Of a stretch of 64,000 bases of DNA, positions 11,201 through 23,200 are shown one piece after another. How positions within the stretch are numbered: the first letter of the stretch is position 1; each line of letters opens with the position of its first letter. The notes under the pieces were generated by a model. The model had not been told where the DNA came from. It worked only from the letters and a program-made list of their open reading frames with translations, and did no database searches. This DNA is from Hevea brasiliensis (lineage: Eukaryota > Streptophyta > Magnoliopsida > Malpighiales > Euphorbiaceae). The stretch lies in contig NC_079499.1 in the NCBI RefSeq assembly GCF_030052815.1, forward strand, positions 72,617,760 through 72,681,759, in the 5' to 3' direction. The translations under genes were made by a program, and so were the position numbers.

Positions 11201-14200
11201 AATGTCTTGGCAGAATACACCAACCCATATTAGCCTTCTTTTGTTTCATTTAGAGAACAGAATTCATATGGTATTTTTTTGAGCAAAATTGCTGGAGCTT
11301 TGCTTCAAAGTTCTTCTTAGAACTGTCTCTATTTTTCTTAGCAAATTCTTGCCTTGATTTGTTAAGTTTTATTATATGTTCAAGGTTGTTCATCAGCATA
11401 GGTGAATTAGTCTTGTTCTTGGCTGTCTTTCTTGGGAATTATATTTTCAGTTCTCCATCTTCAAGGTGAAGGGTTGAAGGTTCAAGGGAGTTTCTTGGCT
11501 TGTTTTGAAAATGGTCCTTTGGTCTTTCTTCTTAGTAGAATCGGCAACTAAGGGTAGAAACCGTATCAATTTTGTTACTTTTAATGATGATTATTCCAGT
11601 TGCACTTGGGTATTTTCAATAAAAAATCATTTTGACTTGTTTCTTATTTTCCAAAAATTGTGTTGAAATTCATAATCAATTTACAATTAAAGTATTATAC
11701 AGTGATGATGCAAAAGAATATTTATCTTCTCCCTTCACCAATATCATGTCTTCGCAGGGAATTAGCCATCAAACCTCTTGTGCATATAGTCCACAGCAAA
11801 ATGGAGTTGTCAAATGTAAAAATCGGCATCTTATTAAAACTGCCCATACTTATACACCATAATGTTCGTTTTCTTTTTTGGGGGATGTTGTTCCCACTGC
11901 TTGTTATTTAATTAATCGAATCGAATGCCTTTCTCTGTGTTGCAACATCAAAGCCCTTACTCAATTCTATTCCCAGACCAAGATCCCCATCCTCTATCAT
12001 TATGTGTGTTTGGATGTACCTGTTTTGCTCACAATCACACTATTAGGAAAGACAAACTCTAGCCTAAATCTATTAAGTGTCTTTTAAGAATACTCTTACC
12101 TTTAAAGAGGTTACATATACTATGATTCAACAATAAACAAATATTTTATCTCAGCAGATGTAACCATTTTTGAAACATCCCCATATTTTCACCAAACACC
12201 GAAGCCACAAAACACATTTTTGAAGTTTTACTTGTTCATTTTCTTTCTCCCTAACAAGTCCGTATTCCTGGTCCTCCTTTCTAAATCTACTCATGTCGTC
12301 CTCATACCCTTGCTCATACCAATAATACTTCTCTTAATGATACAGGTACTTTAACTACTATTGCTAACTCCTCACCTCTTCCTCTGTCACTTACTCCAAT
12401 CATGCCATCAGCATATGCAATATCTCCTCCCATTGCCCTTTGCAAAGGTATTCGTTTCTCTCAAAACCTCCATCCCATTTATAATTTTCTCAATTACCAA
12501 TCACCATCCTATTATGTCTTTGTTTCCACCTTGTCTAATGTTTCCACTCTCAAGACTATTAGAGAAGTATTGGAACATCCAGGGTGATGAGAGGCAATGA
12601 TAGAGAAAATGATTGCTCTTCATAATAATAGCACTTGAGAGTTGGTTCCGTTGTCGCATGGTAAATTTGCTATTAGGTGTCGCTGGGTTCTTACTAGGAG
12701 AGTAGGTTCTGATGGAAAGGTTGATTGGTTGAAAGTCCATTTAGTTGCTAAAGGCTACACCTAGATTTATGGACTTGACTATGGTGACACCTCTCCGATG
12801 GCTAAAATTGCATCTGTCCATCTACTTATCTCTTTGGCGCAATGCGTCACTAGACACTTTATTAGCTAGATATTACGAATGCCTTTTTTGCATGGAATTG
12901 GTAGAGAAAATATATATGGAGCAACCATCAAGGTTTGTTACTTAGGGAAAGTCTACTAGGTATGCCATCTACGACATGCACTATATGGTCTAAAATAGTC
13001 TCCAAAGGCACAGTTTGGGCTATTCAGTACTGTGGTCCAACAGTTTCAAATGAAGAGTGGAGCTGATCATTTAGTTTTCTTTCACCATGGTACTCATGGT
13101 AAATGCATTTATCAAGAAGTTTATGTTGATGACATAGCCATAATAGAAAATGACCATGATGAGATTGTTTAACTTAAACAACACTCGTCCAATCACTTCC
13201 AAACTAAAGATATGGAAAAACTAAAGTACTTTTTGGGAATTAAGGTAACACAGTCCACAAAGGGTGTTGTTCTTTCCCAAAGGAAATATGCTATGGACAT
13301 ACTCAAAGAGACTAGCATGATAGATTACAAACCCGTAGACACTCCCATGGATCCAAATGTCAAGCTTGTTCCTGGACAGAGGGAGCCATTGGAAGATCCT
13401 AGTTGATATTGGAGACTGGTTGGTAAGCTAAATTATCTTACAATAACACAACCAAATATCTCATTTGCTATCAGTGTGGTGAGTCAATTTCTCTAGGCTC
13501 TATGCGGTGATCATTACAATGCAGTAATTCACATTCTCAAGCATATCAAAGAATCTTCTAGACAACATCTGTTGTATGAAGACAAAGGTCATTCATAGGT
13601 TGTTGGGCACTCTAACTAAGAATAGACAATCTACTTCAGGATACAATATTATGATTGGAGGGAATCTAATAACCTGGAAAAGTAAAAAAGCAGGATGCAG
13701 TTGCTAGATCAAGTGCGAAAGCAGAATACAAAGCTATGGCTCTTATCTAGTTAAAACAACTTTTTCAAGAATTAAGGTGTCAAATAAGTTAAACAAATGA
13801 AGTTAGTATGTGGCAATCAAGTTGCCATTCATATTGCTTCAAATCCAGTCTTTCATGAAAGAACAAAACATATAGAGGTAGATTGTCATTTTATTAAATA
13901 GAAGATTGAATAAGGGTATATTGCTACTAGTTTGATTAGTTAAAATGACTAGCTAGCAGATGTCTTTACCAAGTCTTTTATAGGTTTTTGGGTTGAATAT
14001 ATTTGTAACAAGTTTGGAGTATATGACATGTACGCTCCAACTTGAAGCGGAGTGTTATATTATTCCTTATCCTAAATTAGTTAGGAGTGCAATATTAGAG
14101 TTTGTTTAGGATTCCTCTTGCAAAAATGTGTACATACATTCTGCATATAGCTTGAATGAGATCAATTCAAATTTATTCCCAAATCACACTCTCTCCCATA

Positions 14201-17200
14201 TGTTATTTATCAAAAGTAAATCCAGATGGATCTGTAGCTCGACTAAAGTCTTGCCTTGTTGCAAAAGGCGATGCATAGACTTATGGAATTGACTATTCTA
14301 GCACCTCCCCTATGGCGAAACTTGCTTTTGTTCACTTATTCATTCCTTTGGCAATCGCACATGATTGACCTTTACATTAACTGAATACAAAAAATGCTTT
14401 TCTACATGGGGATCTACAAGAGGAAGTCTACATGGAGCAACCACCTAGTTTTGTTGCTCAAGGTGAGTTGGGTAAAGTTTATAGACTTTGGACATCCTTG
14501 CAAGGCTTGAAGCAAAGTCCTTAGGCTTGGTTTGGGAGATTCATAAAAGTAGTTCAGGAATTTGGTATTAAAAAAAAGGATTGTGATCATTATGTGTTTT
14601 ATAGAAATTCAGAGGCTAGCCTAATCTTGTTAGTAGTATATGTCAATGATGTTGTCATCACTATGAACTATAGTAATTTCTTATCTCAAATGCTTCCTTT
14701 AAACCCAATTTCAAACAAAAGATGTTGTGGATGCCTTCGTAGGCAAATCCCATAAGCGACGTGCGCTGCAGATCTAGTTGGTGAGAGGACTTTCTAAGGT
14801 AGCAATATTATTTTCTATTTATTTTTTATCAATTAACAGCTACATTATTTCCTATTTTATTACTTGTTATGGAAAGTCAATCACTATGTTATGGAAAGTC
14901 AATCACTATATTATTTCTCTATATATTCTGTATTCCTATTTAGGATTTCTTATTTAGGATTTCTTCCTAATTAGTAGAACACAATTATAGGAATCAATTG
15001 TATATATATATCCATGTACAGATTAATTGAAATCAATAAGAATTATCTCTTTCTACATGGTATCAGAGCAGGTCATCAATCTAGGGTGACTATTTGTTCT
15101 CACTACCCAGCTCAGGAGAGACCGTGGCCGCCGACCGGCCGTTTCGACCCCAATCAACATCGTCGGCGTCGCCTCAACCCCCTCATTCCACCACTGTGTG
15201 CTGTTGCCTGATCCAGTATACCATTAAAGGACTTCTGAGGTTTGGCTCTCAGATCCTATTTTGGTATTTGTTTGATTTGTGATTTTGAGTTTTGCTGCTA
15301 TAAGCACTTTGGATTAGCGTTTCGGTTAGTTTTCTTTATCTCAACAAATGGCAGACAATAAGAATGTTATTTCTGATGTGATTCCGGTGATGACTAAGAT
15401 CACGGAACACAAACTTAATGGTTCGAATTACCTGGAGTGGAGTAAGACTGTTAGGGTCTATTTGCGTAGCATTGATAAGGATGATCACCTTACTAAAGAT
15501 CCACCCACTGATGATACACGACAAACTTGGCTAAGGGAGGATGCTCGGTTGTTTTTGCAGCTTCGAAACTCGATTCATAGTGAGGTAATTAGTTTAATTA
15601 ATCACTGTGAATTTATTAAGGAATTAATGGATTACTTAGATTTTCTGTATTCTGGTAAAGGGAATATCTCCCGTATTTATGATGTTTGTAAGGCATTCTA
15701 CCGTGCTGAGAAAGAGGATAAGTCTCTCACGGCTTATTTTATGGATTTTAAATGGGTATATGAGGAACTTAATGTATTGTTGCCTTTTAATCCTGATGTG
15801 AAAGTTCAGCAGGCCCAACGGGAGCAACTGGCTGTTATGAGTTTTCTTGCAGGCCTTCCTTCAGAGTATGAGATTGCTAAATCTCAGATTCTCTCCAGTT
15901 CTGAGATTTCCTCTTTGCATGAAACGTTCACACGGGTCCTTCGCACAGAGAGTACTCAAATCTTCACAGCCTGCCAGTAGTGCTCTTATTAGCCGTAATC
16001 CAAATGGACAATAGGATAATAGAAGAGGAAGTAGAGGAGGAATTACAGGCAACAGAAATAATCAGCGTAATGGAGAAGCTAGTTCTAATCAGGACTCAAG
16101 AGGAGTCATTTGTTATTATTGCCATGAGCCTGGCCATACAAAACATAATTGTCTGCAACTTCAGAGAAAAAATCAGCGATCACAGATAGCAAATATGGCA
16201 GCAGAGAATTCTACAGTATCTTCCTCTGAGAAAACTATTTTGGTATCTGCAGAGGATTTTGCACAATTTTCTCAGTATCAGGCATCTCTAAAGCCTACTA
16301 GTTCCCCTGTCACTGCGATCGCTGAGTCAGGTAAATCCACTACATGCCTTGTGTCTTCTTCATCCAAATGGGTTATTGATTCTGGTGCGACAGATCACAT
16401 GACAGGTAATTCTAGTCTTCTATCTGCTTTTCAGTCTAATCTCACTTCCTCTACTGTTACTTTAGCTGATGGTTCTACTTCTTGTGTCATGGGTTCTGGA
16501 ACTGCGAACCCGACTTCGTCAATTTCTTTGTCTTCTGTTTTGTGTCTACCAAAATTCTCTTTTAATCTACTTTCTGTTAGTAAACTTATTCGTACCTTAA
16601 ATTGTTCTGTTTCCTTTTTTCCTGACCAGTGTTTGTTTCAGGATCTTACGACGAAGCAGATTATTGGTAGAGGACGCGAGTCAGGTGGTCTCTACATTCT
16701 GGAAAATCATGTACCGCGGTCGCTTGTTTGCTCCAGTACCTTAACACCTCTTGAAGCTCATTGTAGATTGGGTCATCCTTCTTTGTCTACTATGAAGAAG
16801 CTGTGTCCTCAATTTCAGTCTTTACCAGTGCTAGAATGTGAGTCGTGTCAGTTTGCAAAACATCATCGTTTGCCTTCTGTGTCTAGAGTCAATAAACAGG
16901 CTTCATCCCCTTTTGAGTTAGTTCATTCTGATGTTTAGGGTCCTTGTTCTGTTACATCTAAAATTGGATTTCGTTATTTTGTTACTTTTGTTGATGATTA
17001 CTCTCGTGTTACCTGGTTATATTTAATGAAGAATCGTTCTGAGTTGTTTTCTATCTTAGGTGCCTTTTGTAATGAAATCAAAACTCAATTTAATATTTCT
17101 GTGCGCTTATTAAGAAGTGACAATGCCAAAGAATACTTTTCAGAACAATTTCAGTCTTATATGACACAAAATGGCATTCTTCATCAGTCTTCCTATGTGG

Positions 17201-20200
17201 ATACCCCATCCTAAAATGGCATGGCCGAAAGAAAAAATTCTTGAGGTAACTCGTGTTCTTCTTTTTCAGATGAAAGTACCTAAACAATTTTGGAGGGATG
17301 CAGTTTCTATAGCATGTTTTTTGATCAATCGTATGCCATCTTCTCTCCTTAATGGGGATATTCCTTATACTGCTTTGTTTCCTACAAAATCATTATTTCC
17401 TGTTGAACCCTGTATTTTTTGTTGTACCTGTTTTGTGCGTGATGTTCGTCCACAGGTTACTAAATTGGATCCAAAATCTCTCAAATGAGTCTTCCTTGGG
17501 TACTCCCGGCTCCAAAAAGGGTACCGTTGTTTCTCTCCTACTCTTAATCGTTATCTTGTTTCTGCAGATGTCACATTTTTTGAGTCCACTCCATTTTTTC
17601 CTCCATCATCTGTGTATGAGAGTCAGGGAGAGGAGGATGATCTCTTAATATATACTGTCCAACCAATGTCTAGTCCTCTCCCACAGCCTGTTCATCCTAT
17701 CTCTAGACCTACTCGACCTCCCGTTGTTAATGTTTATTCCAGGAGATTGGAGATTCCTGACTCAGATCCTCCACCAGCTACTTCGTTGGGAGATCCTGTA
17801 CCTCATACTGATCATGATTCTGATTTAGACTTACCCATTGCTCTTCGTAAAGGTAAACGTTTATGTACTTACCCTATCTCTTCTTTTGTTTCTTATAATC
17901 GTCTTCTTGTTCTCGGTGTTTTGTTACTTCTTTAGACTCTATTCCTATCCCTAATACTGTTGGTGAGGCACTGTCTCATCCTGGCTGGTGTGATGCTATG
18001 AAAGAGAAAATGGAGACTTTAGATGCTAATGGTACATGGGAACTATTGCCTTTGCCCACTGGTAAGAAAGCTATTGGTTGCAAATGGGTATTTACAGTAA
18101 AGGTAAATCCTGATGGTTCTGTGGCTAGGTTAAAAGCACGCCTTGTAGCAAAAGGATATGCTCAGACATATGGGGCTGATTACTCTGATACTTTTTCTCC
18201 TGTAGCTAAACTTACTTCATTCGCTTGTTTATCTCTTTAGCAGCTACATATGATTGGCCCCTGCATCAATTGGATATCAAGAATGCTTTCCTTCATGGTG
18301 ATTTTCAGGAGGAGGTGTATATGGAGCAACCACCTGGGTTTGTTGTTCAGGGGGAGTTGGGTAAAGTTTGTAAGCTTCGAAAGTCTCTTTATGGCTTGAA
18401 ACAAAGTCCTAGGGCATGATTTGGGAGATTCAGTGAAGCAGTACAGGAATTTGGTATGCAAAAGAGTAAGTGTGATCACTCAGTATTTTATAGGCAATCT
18501 GAGGCTGGTCTAATTCTCTTGGTAGTCTATGTGGATGACATTGTCATCACTGGGAGTGACTCTGCAGGTATTTCATCTCTTAAAACCTTCCTCCAAACTC
18601 AGTTTCAGACCAAAGACTTAGGATTGTTAAAGTATTTCTTGGGTATCGAAGTTATGAGAAGTAAGAAGGGTATTTTCTTGTCTCAAAGAAAATATGTCCT
18701 CGATCTATTGACAGAGACAGAAAAATTAGGTGCCAAGCCTTGTAGCGCACCAATGACTCCAACTTTACAACTGTTAGCAGGGGATAGTGAGCTCTTTGAA
18801 GATCCAGAGAGATACAGGAGATTGGTAGGAAAATTGAACTACCTTACAGTCACTCGTCCTGACATTGCTTATGCCGTTAGTGTGGTAAGTCAGTTTATGT
18901 CTTCCCCAACTGTTGCTCATTGGGAAGCCTTAGAACAAATCTTTTGTTAACTGAAGGGCGCTCCAGGAAGAGGTTTGTTATATGATAATCATGGGCATTT
19001 GAATGTTGAATGTTTTTCAGATGCCGACTGGGCTGTATCTAAGGTAGACAGGAGGTCAACTACTGGATATTGCATTTTTATTGGAGGAAATTTGGTGTCT
19101 TGGAGAAGCAAGAAGCAGAGTGTAGTTTCTCGATCTAATGCTGAATCCGAATACAGAGCCATGGCACAATCAGTATGTGAGGTAATGTGGATACATCAAT
19201 TACTAGATGAGACGGGTTTTAAGACCTCCCTGCCTGCGAAATTGTGGTGTGATAATCAAGCTGCTCTTCATATTGCTTCTAATCCGGTATTTCATGAGCG
19301 GACCAAACATATTGAGATTGATTGTCACATTATTCGTGAAAAGATTCAACAACAGATCATCTCAATAGGACACATCAAAACTGGAGAGCAGTTAGGAGAT
19401 ATTTTCACAAAAGCTCTGAATGGAGCTAGGATTGACTACATTTGTAACAAGTTGGGCATGATTAACATCTATGCTCCAGCTTGAGGGAGAGTGTTATGGA
19501 AAGTCAATCACTGTGTTATGGAAAGTCAATCACTATATTATTTCTCTGTATATTTTGTATTCTGTATTCCTATTTAGGATTTCTTATTTAGGATTTCTTC
19601 CTAATTAGTAGAACACAATTATAGGAATCAATTGTATATATATACCCATTTACAGATTAATTGAAATCAATAAGAATTATCTCTTTCTACATTACTATTA
19701 ATTATCTTGTCATTCTTGGAATCCCGTTATCCCTAATTTATAAGGAATTATTTCATTTTCCTCTTGTGTATATCTTCTTCCTTTTTAGATGAGTTTCCTA
19801 TTGTATTTATAGGATTCCCTATAAAGGTAGATTTCATGTGTATAAAATGATAGCACGTATGAGATCTTGTACACAATGAAATACATAAAATCTTTTCCAA
19901 AAATACCTATTTCATCATGGTATCAGAGCCTAACCAAAATCTATTGGCATAGGTTACGTTTTTTAACAAACCAATTTAGGGTTTTTAGGGTTAAGCTACT
20001 AGGCAACTTCAAAGGCAGAGTTAATAGCCATTGCCCAGTCCAAGAGAAAGCTGAGTGGTAGATCGGCCTATCCCCAGAGTCCGACCACCATCCAGCCAAG
20101 TGTGTGACTCACGCACCGTCATAAAGGTTCACCTCTTCTCCCACGCGCTGACTCTTAAGCCTAGATCCGGTAACCCTCTCTAGCCACGCTTCTCTCCAGC

Positions 20201-23200
20201 ATTCTCCTTATCATATCGCGCCTCTGACCTGCTTACTCCTGTCACTTGGTTCTTGTTTTCATTCTCCAAGTCTTTATATTATGAGTTTTTTTGCTTTTGT
20301 TGTTATGCATTTTTTCTAGCCATTAAAATGTCTGAGGGGAAGGAGATAGTGGCTAAGGGAAAAATTAGTGTTATGGGTGATAATCCCTCTTTATAAATTA
20401 GCCCAGTAAAACTTGATGGAACCAATTATCTGGCATAGTCCAGATCTTGTCTTTTGTTCATTTAGACTAGGGGACTACAGGGATGTAATACTAGAGACAC
20501 ACCAAAACCTAAAGCTAATAGCTTAACCTATAGCTCGTGGATATCTACTGTTAAATAGCGTAACAACCATTTGGAATGTGGTGTCCCAAACCTACTCTCA
20601 AGTGGTAACAGTGCACAAGTCTATGAATTAACGAATAAAAATCATAGTAGGAAGCAAGGTGAGATGATAGTTGCCTAATATTTTGCTAAGTCACATGGCT
20701 TATGGTAGGAGTTAGATTACCATCAAGACTTCCAAGCCAAATGTGCCAGCGAGACTATTAAGTTCCAAAAATTAGCTGAGAAGGAGCAAATATATGATTT
20801 TCTTATTAGGCTAAGCATAAAGTATGACCAGATTCTAGTCTAGGTACTTGGAAAGAATCTTAATCTTCTTTAAGGAAAACTTATTCTTATGTTCAACAAG
20901 AGGAAAGCAAAAGAAGTTTTATGGTTCATGGTACACCTATTGATAAGTCATGGCTAGTTGTTGCTACCTCTAAAGAACAGTCACATAACTCTGGTCCATT
21001 AGACAAAGATCATTTGCAATATGACTATTGTGGGAAGTCTCATCACACCAAGGACCATTGCTAGAAGCTTCATAGCCACCCAACCAAGGGGCATGGATGA
21101 AAAAAGGGGGGCTTAGTAAGATCACAAGCAATTGTATCTTAGATAGAGGAGTTTGTGAAGGGACAACTACAACTAGATTTCTCTCCAATGAGGAAAAGTA
21201 AGACGTTTGTTGCCACAACTGGAATCTCAATCTACCATAGCTACCTCTTCCAACTTTGTCAAATCAGGTAATGCTCCTTGCCAATCTTGAATAAACTCTT
21301 TGGGTTATAGATTCTCAAGCAAACAAAACATATGATAGGCTCTGTAAACAAATTCACAACCTACACATTATGTTCAAGAAAAGAAAAAGCCTGCATCTCT
21401 AGCTAGTATTTCATGAATATGTTTTGTTGAATGCACTCCTACTTTGAATCTCCCCTGAGTTTTGTTTGTGCTCAGCTTTCCCATTAATCTCATGTCTGCT
21501 ATCTCTGTTACAAAAGCCCTTAATTGTAAAATATTATTTGTTCCTACTCCTTGTACTTTTCAAGAGTTGAAAATAGGGTAAATGATTGGCAATGGTAGAC
21601 TTGGCCTATGCCTGCTGGATGACTGTGGAGCTTTTTTAAATCTCAATACCAGCCAACCTTGTTAGGACAATATGTGAGTGTTGGCCCAAAGATCCTTTAG
21701 GACATCCTTCTTTTTCCACTCTAGAGGTTATATCCCATTTTGTTTAAAAAAAGCAAGAAATTTTAGTTTGTAATGCTTGTGACCTAGCTAAACACAAAAC
21801 AATATTATTCTTCAGTAAAAAATAAAGTTTTAATTCCTTTAAGGACTATTCATTATAATGAATGGAGACCCATTCAAACTATGTCCTTATCTAGATATAA
21901 ATGGTTTCTTAGTTTCATTGACTGTTGCATTAGGTAAACTTGGGTTTACCTAATGAAAACAAAAAGTGAAGTATTTTCTTGTTTCCAACAATATTAAATA
22001 ATGGCCAATTGGACAAAAAAAAGCTAAATGTTTAGGTCCAATCACGATTATATCTAAAACCTCTAATTTTGTGTGAAATATTCAAACCTTTAAGATTTAT
22101 CACAATTATATTTAAATAGGTAAAATTGAATTTTATAGTTAATAGTAAAATAAAATATAGCACCTGAAGTTTTACTCGATTAACAAAAAAAAGTTTTAAA
22201 TATAATCGTGATTTAATGCAAACGTTTGACATTTTTAATCCATGAAATGAACTTTATATTTAAAAAGAAAATATATTTATATTTATTTTTAAATAAACTT
22301 TATACTAAAAATATTTTTATAAATTGAAATTAACATAATTATCGTTTGAATCAAGTCTAATAAATCTATGTATAGAAATATAAAATATAAAAATAAATTT
22401 ATATTTTTTTTTACAAAGTAATATTGAAAAGAATATATAATTGGAAAGAGTATATAATTGAAAAGAATATATCCAACATTAATTGTAGTATCATTAAATG
22501 AAATGTATATTTTATATATAGTTTAATCTAATTAACGTGTATTTCATTTAATGAATGCTACAATTCATGATAAATTGGATTTAAATATAATATTTTTTTA
22601 ATAAATTTTTGAAAAATCCATTAATGAGTTTGAACTTTAATTGAAAAGGAATGAAAAAAAAAAAGAACTCAGTGCATAGTTCTTTTTTTTTTTTGCAAAG
22701 AAAAGAAGGAAAAAGGAAAAGAAAAAACAATTCTATGAAAATTTGTAAACAATTTATATATTTTATTTTTTCATTTTGACGAGATTTGCAATATGAGGAA
22801 CTCATAAATTATAAGAAATTTATAAGTATTAATCTTATAATTATATGAAATTTATATGTCTTAATCTTATAATTATATGAAATTTATAGGATAAATTTCA
22901 ATAACTATCCCTGAACTTATATAGTTGTAACACTATAGTCCTTTAACTTTAAAATGTAACATAAAACCCCATAAACTTTCAAATTTTGCACAGTAAAATC
23001 CCTCTGACTTTCAATTACTGATTTTTCAATTAGAAACTGATATGAATAGCTCCCGCATGGCGCTTAGTCAATATTTCTCTCTACTCTCTCATGCAAAGTG
23101 TAAAATTACTTTCTTTACGCATGGAAAACTATTTTGTCTATAGAGAGAAAGGAATCAATTTACGCATGGCTTGAAAGAAAAAATAGAAATACTGACTAAC

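Larger units (their letters stand above)
3870..11568 (+). mobile_element. Gypsy A: near-intact Ty3/gypsy retrotransposon, CRM-like
   Basis: A 7.7-kb element with two 936-bp LTRs beginning TGAGGAACC and ending CGTATCA, a tRNA-Met primer site, a 1.1-kb leader, gag-protease, and RT-RNase H-integrase. I count 11 differences between the LTRs (about 1.2%), so the insertion is young. The integrase frame runs about 244 bp into the 3' LTR with a [10 protein letters not shown] tail. That layout is known in CRM chromoviruses, but a targeting motif is not proven. It interrupts copia B in the integrase core. A possible 5-bp duplication ATTTT (3862-3866 and 11569-11573) is offset by 3 bp at the left end. 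Confidence 0.92.
14865..19691 (+). mobile_element. Copia C: full-length but mutated Ty1/copia retrotransposon
   Basis: A 4827-bp element with LTRs of 193 and 200 bp (TGTTATGG...CTACA), a tRNA-Met primer site, gag, protease, integrase, RT, RNase H and a polypurine tract. A perfect 5-bp target duplication TTACT flanks it (14860-14864 and 19692-19696). The order protease-integrase-RT-RNase H is that of copia. The coding region carries at least one frameshift in gag and several nonsense changes, so it could not encode a full polyprotein. The D1/D2 copies on the minus strand belong to the same family. Confidence 0.95.

Noticed and set aside
15058..15069. TGGTATCAGAGC matches as tRNA genes
   Set aside because: They are 12-base primer-binding sites next to LTRs and no cloverleaf sequence surrounds them.
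14865..19691. Repeated 22-bp units as a CRISPR-like array
   Set aside because: Only one to three adjacent units without spacers, at LTR ends, in a plant genome.
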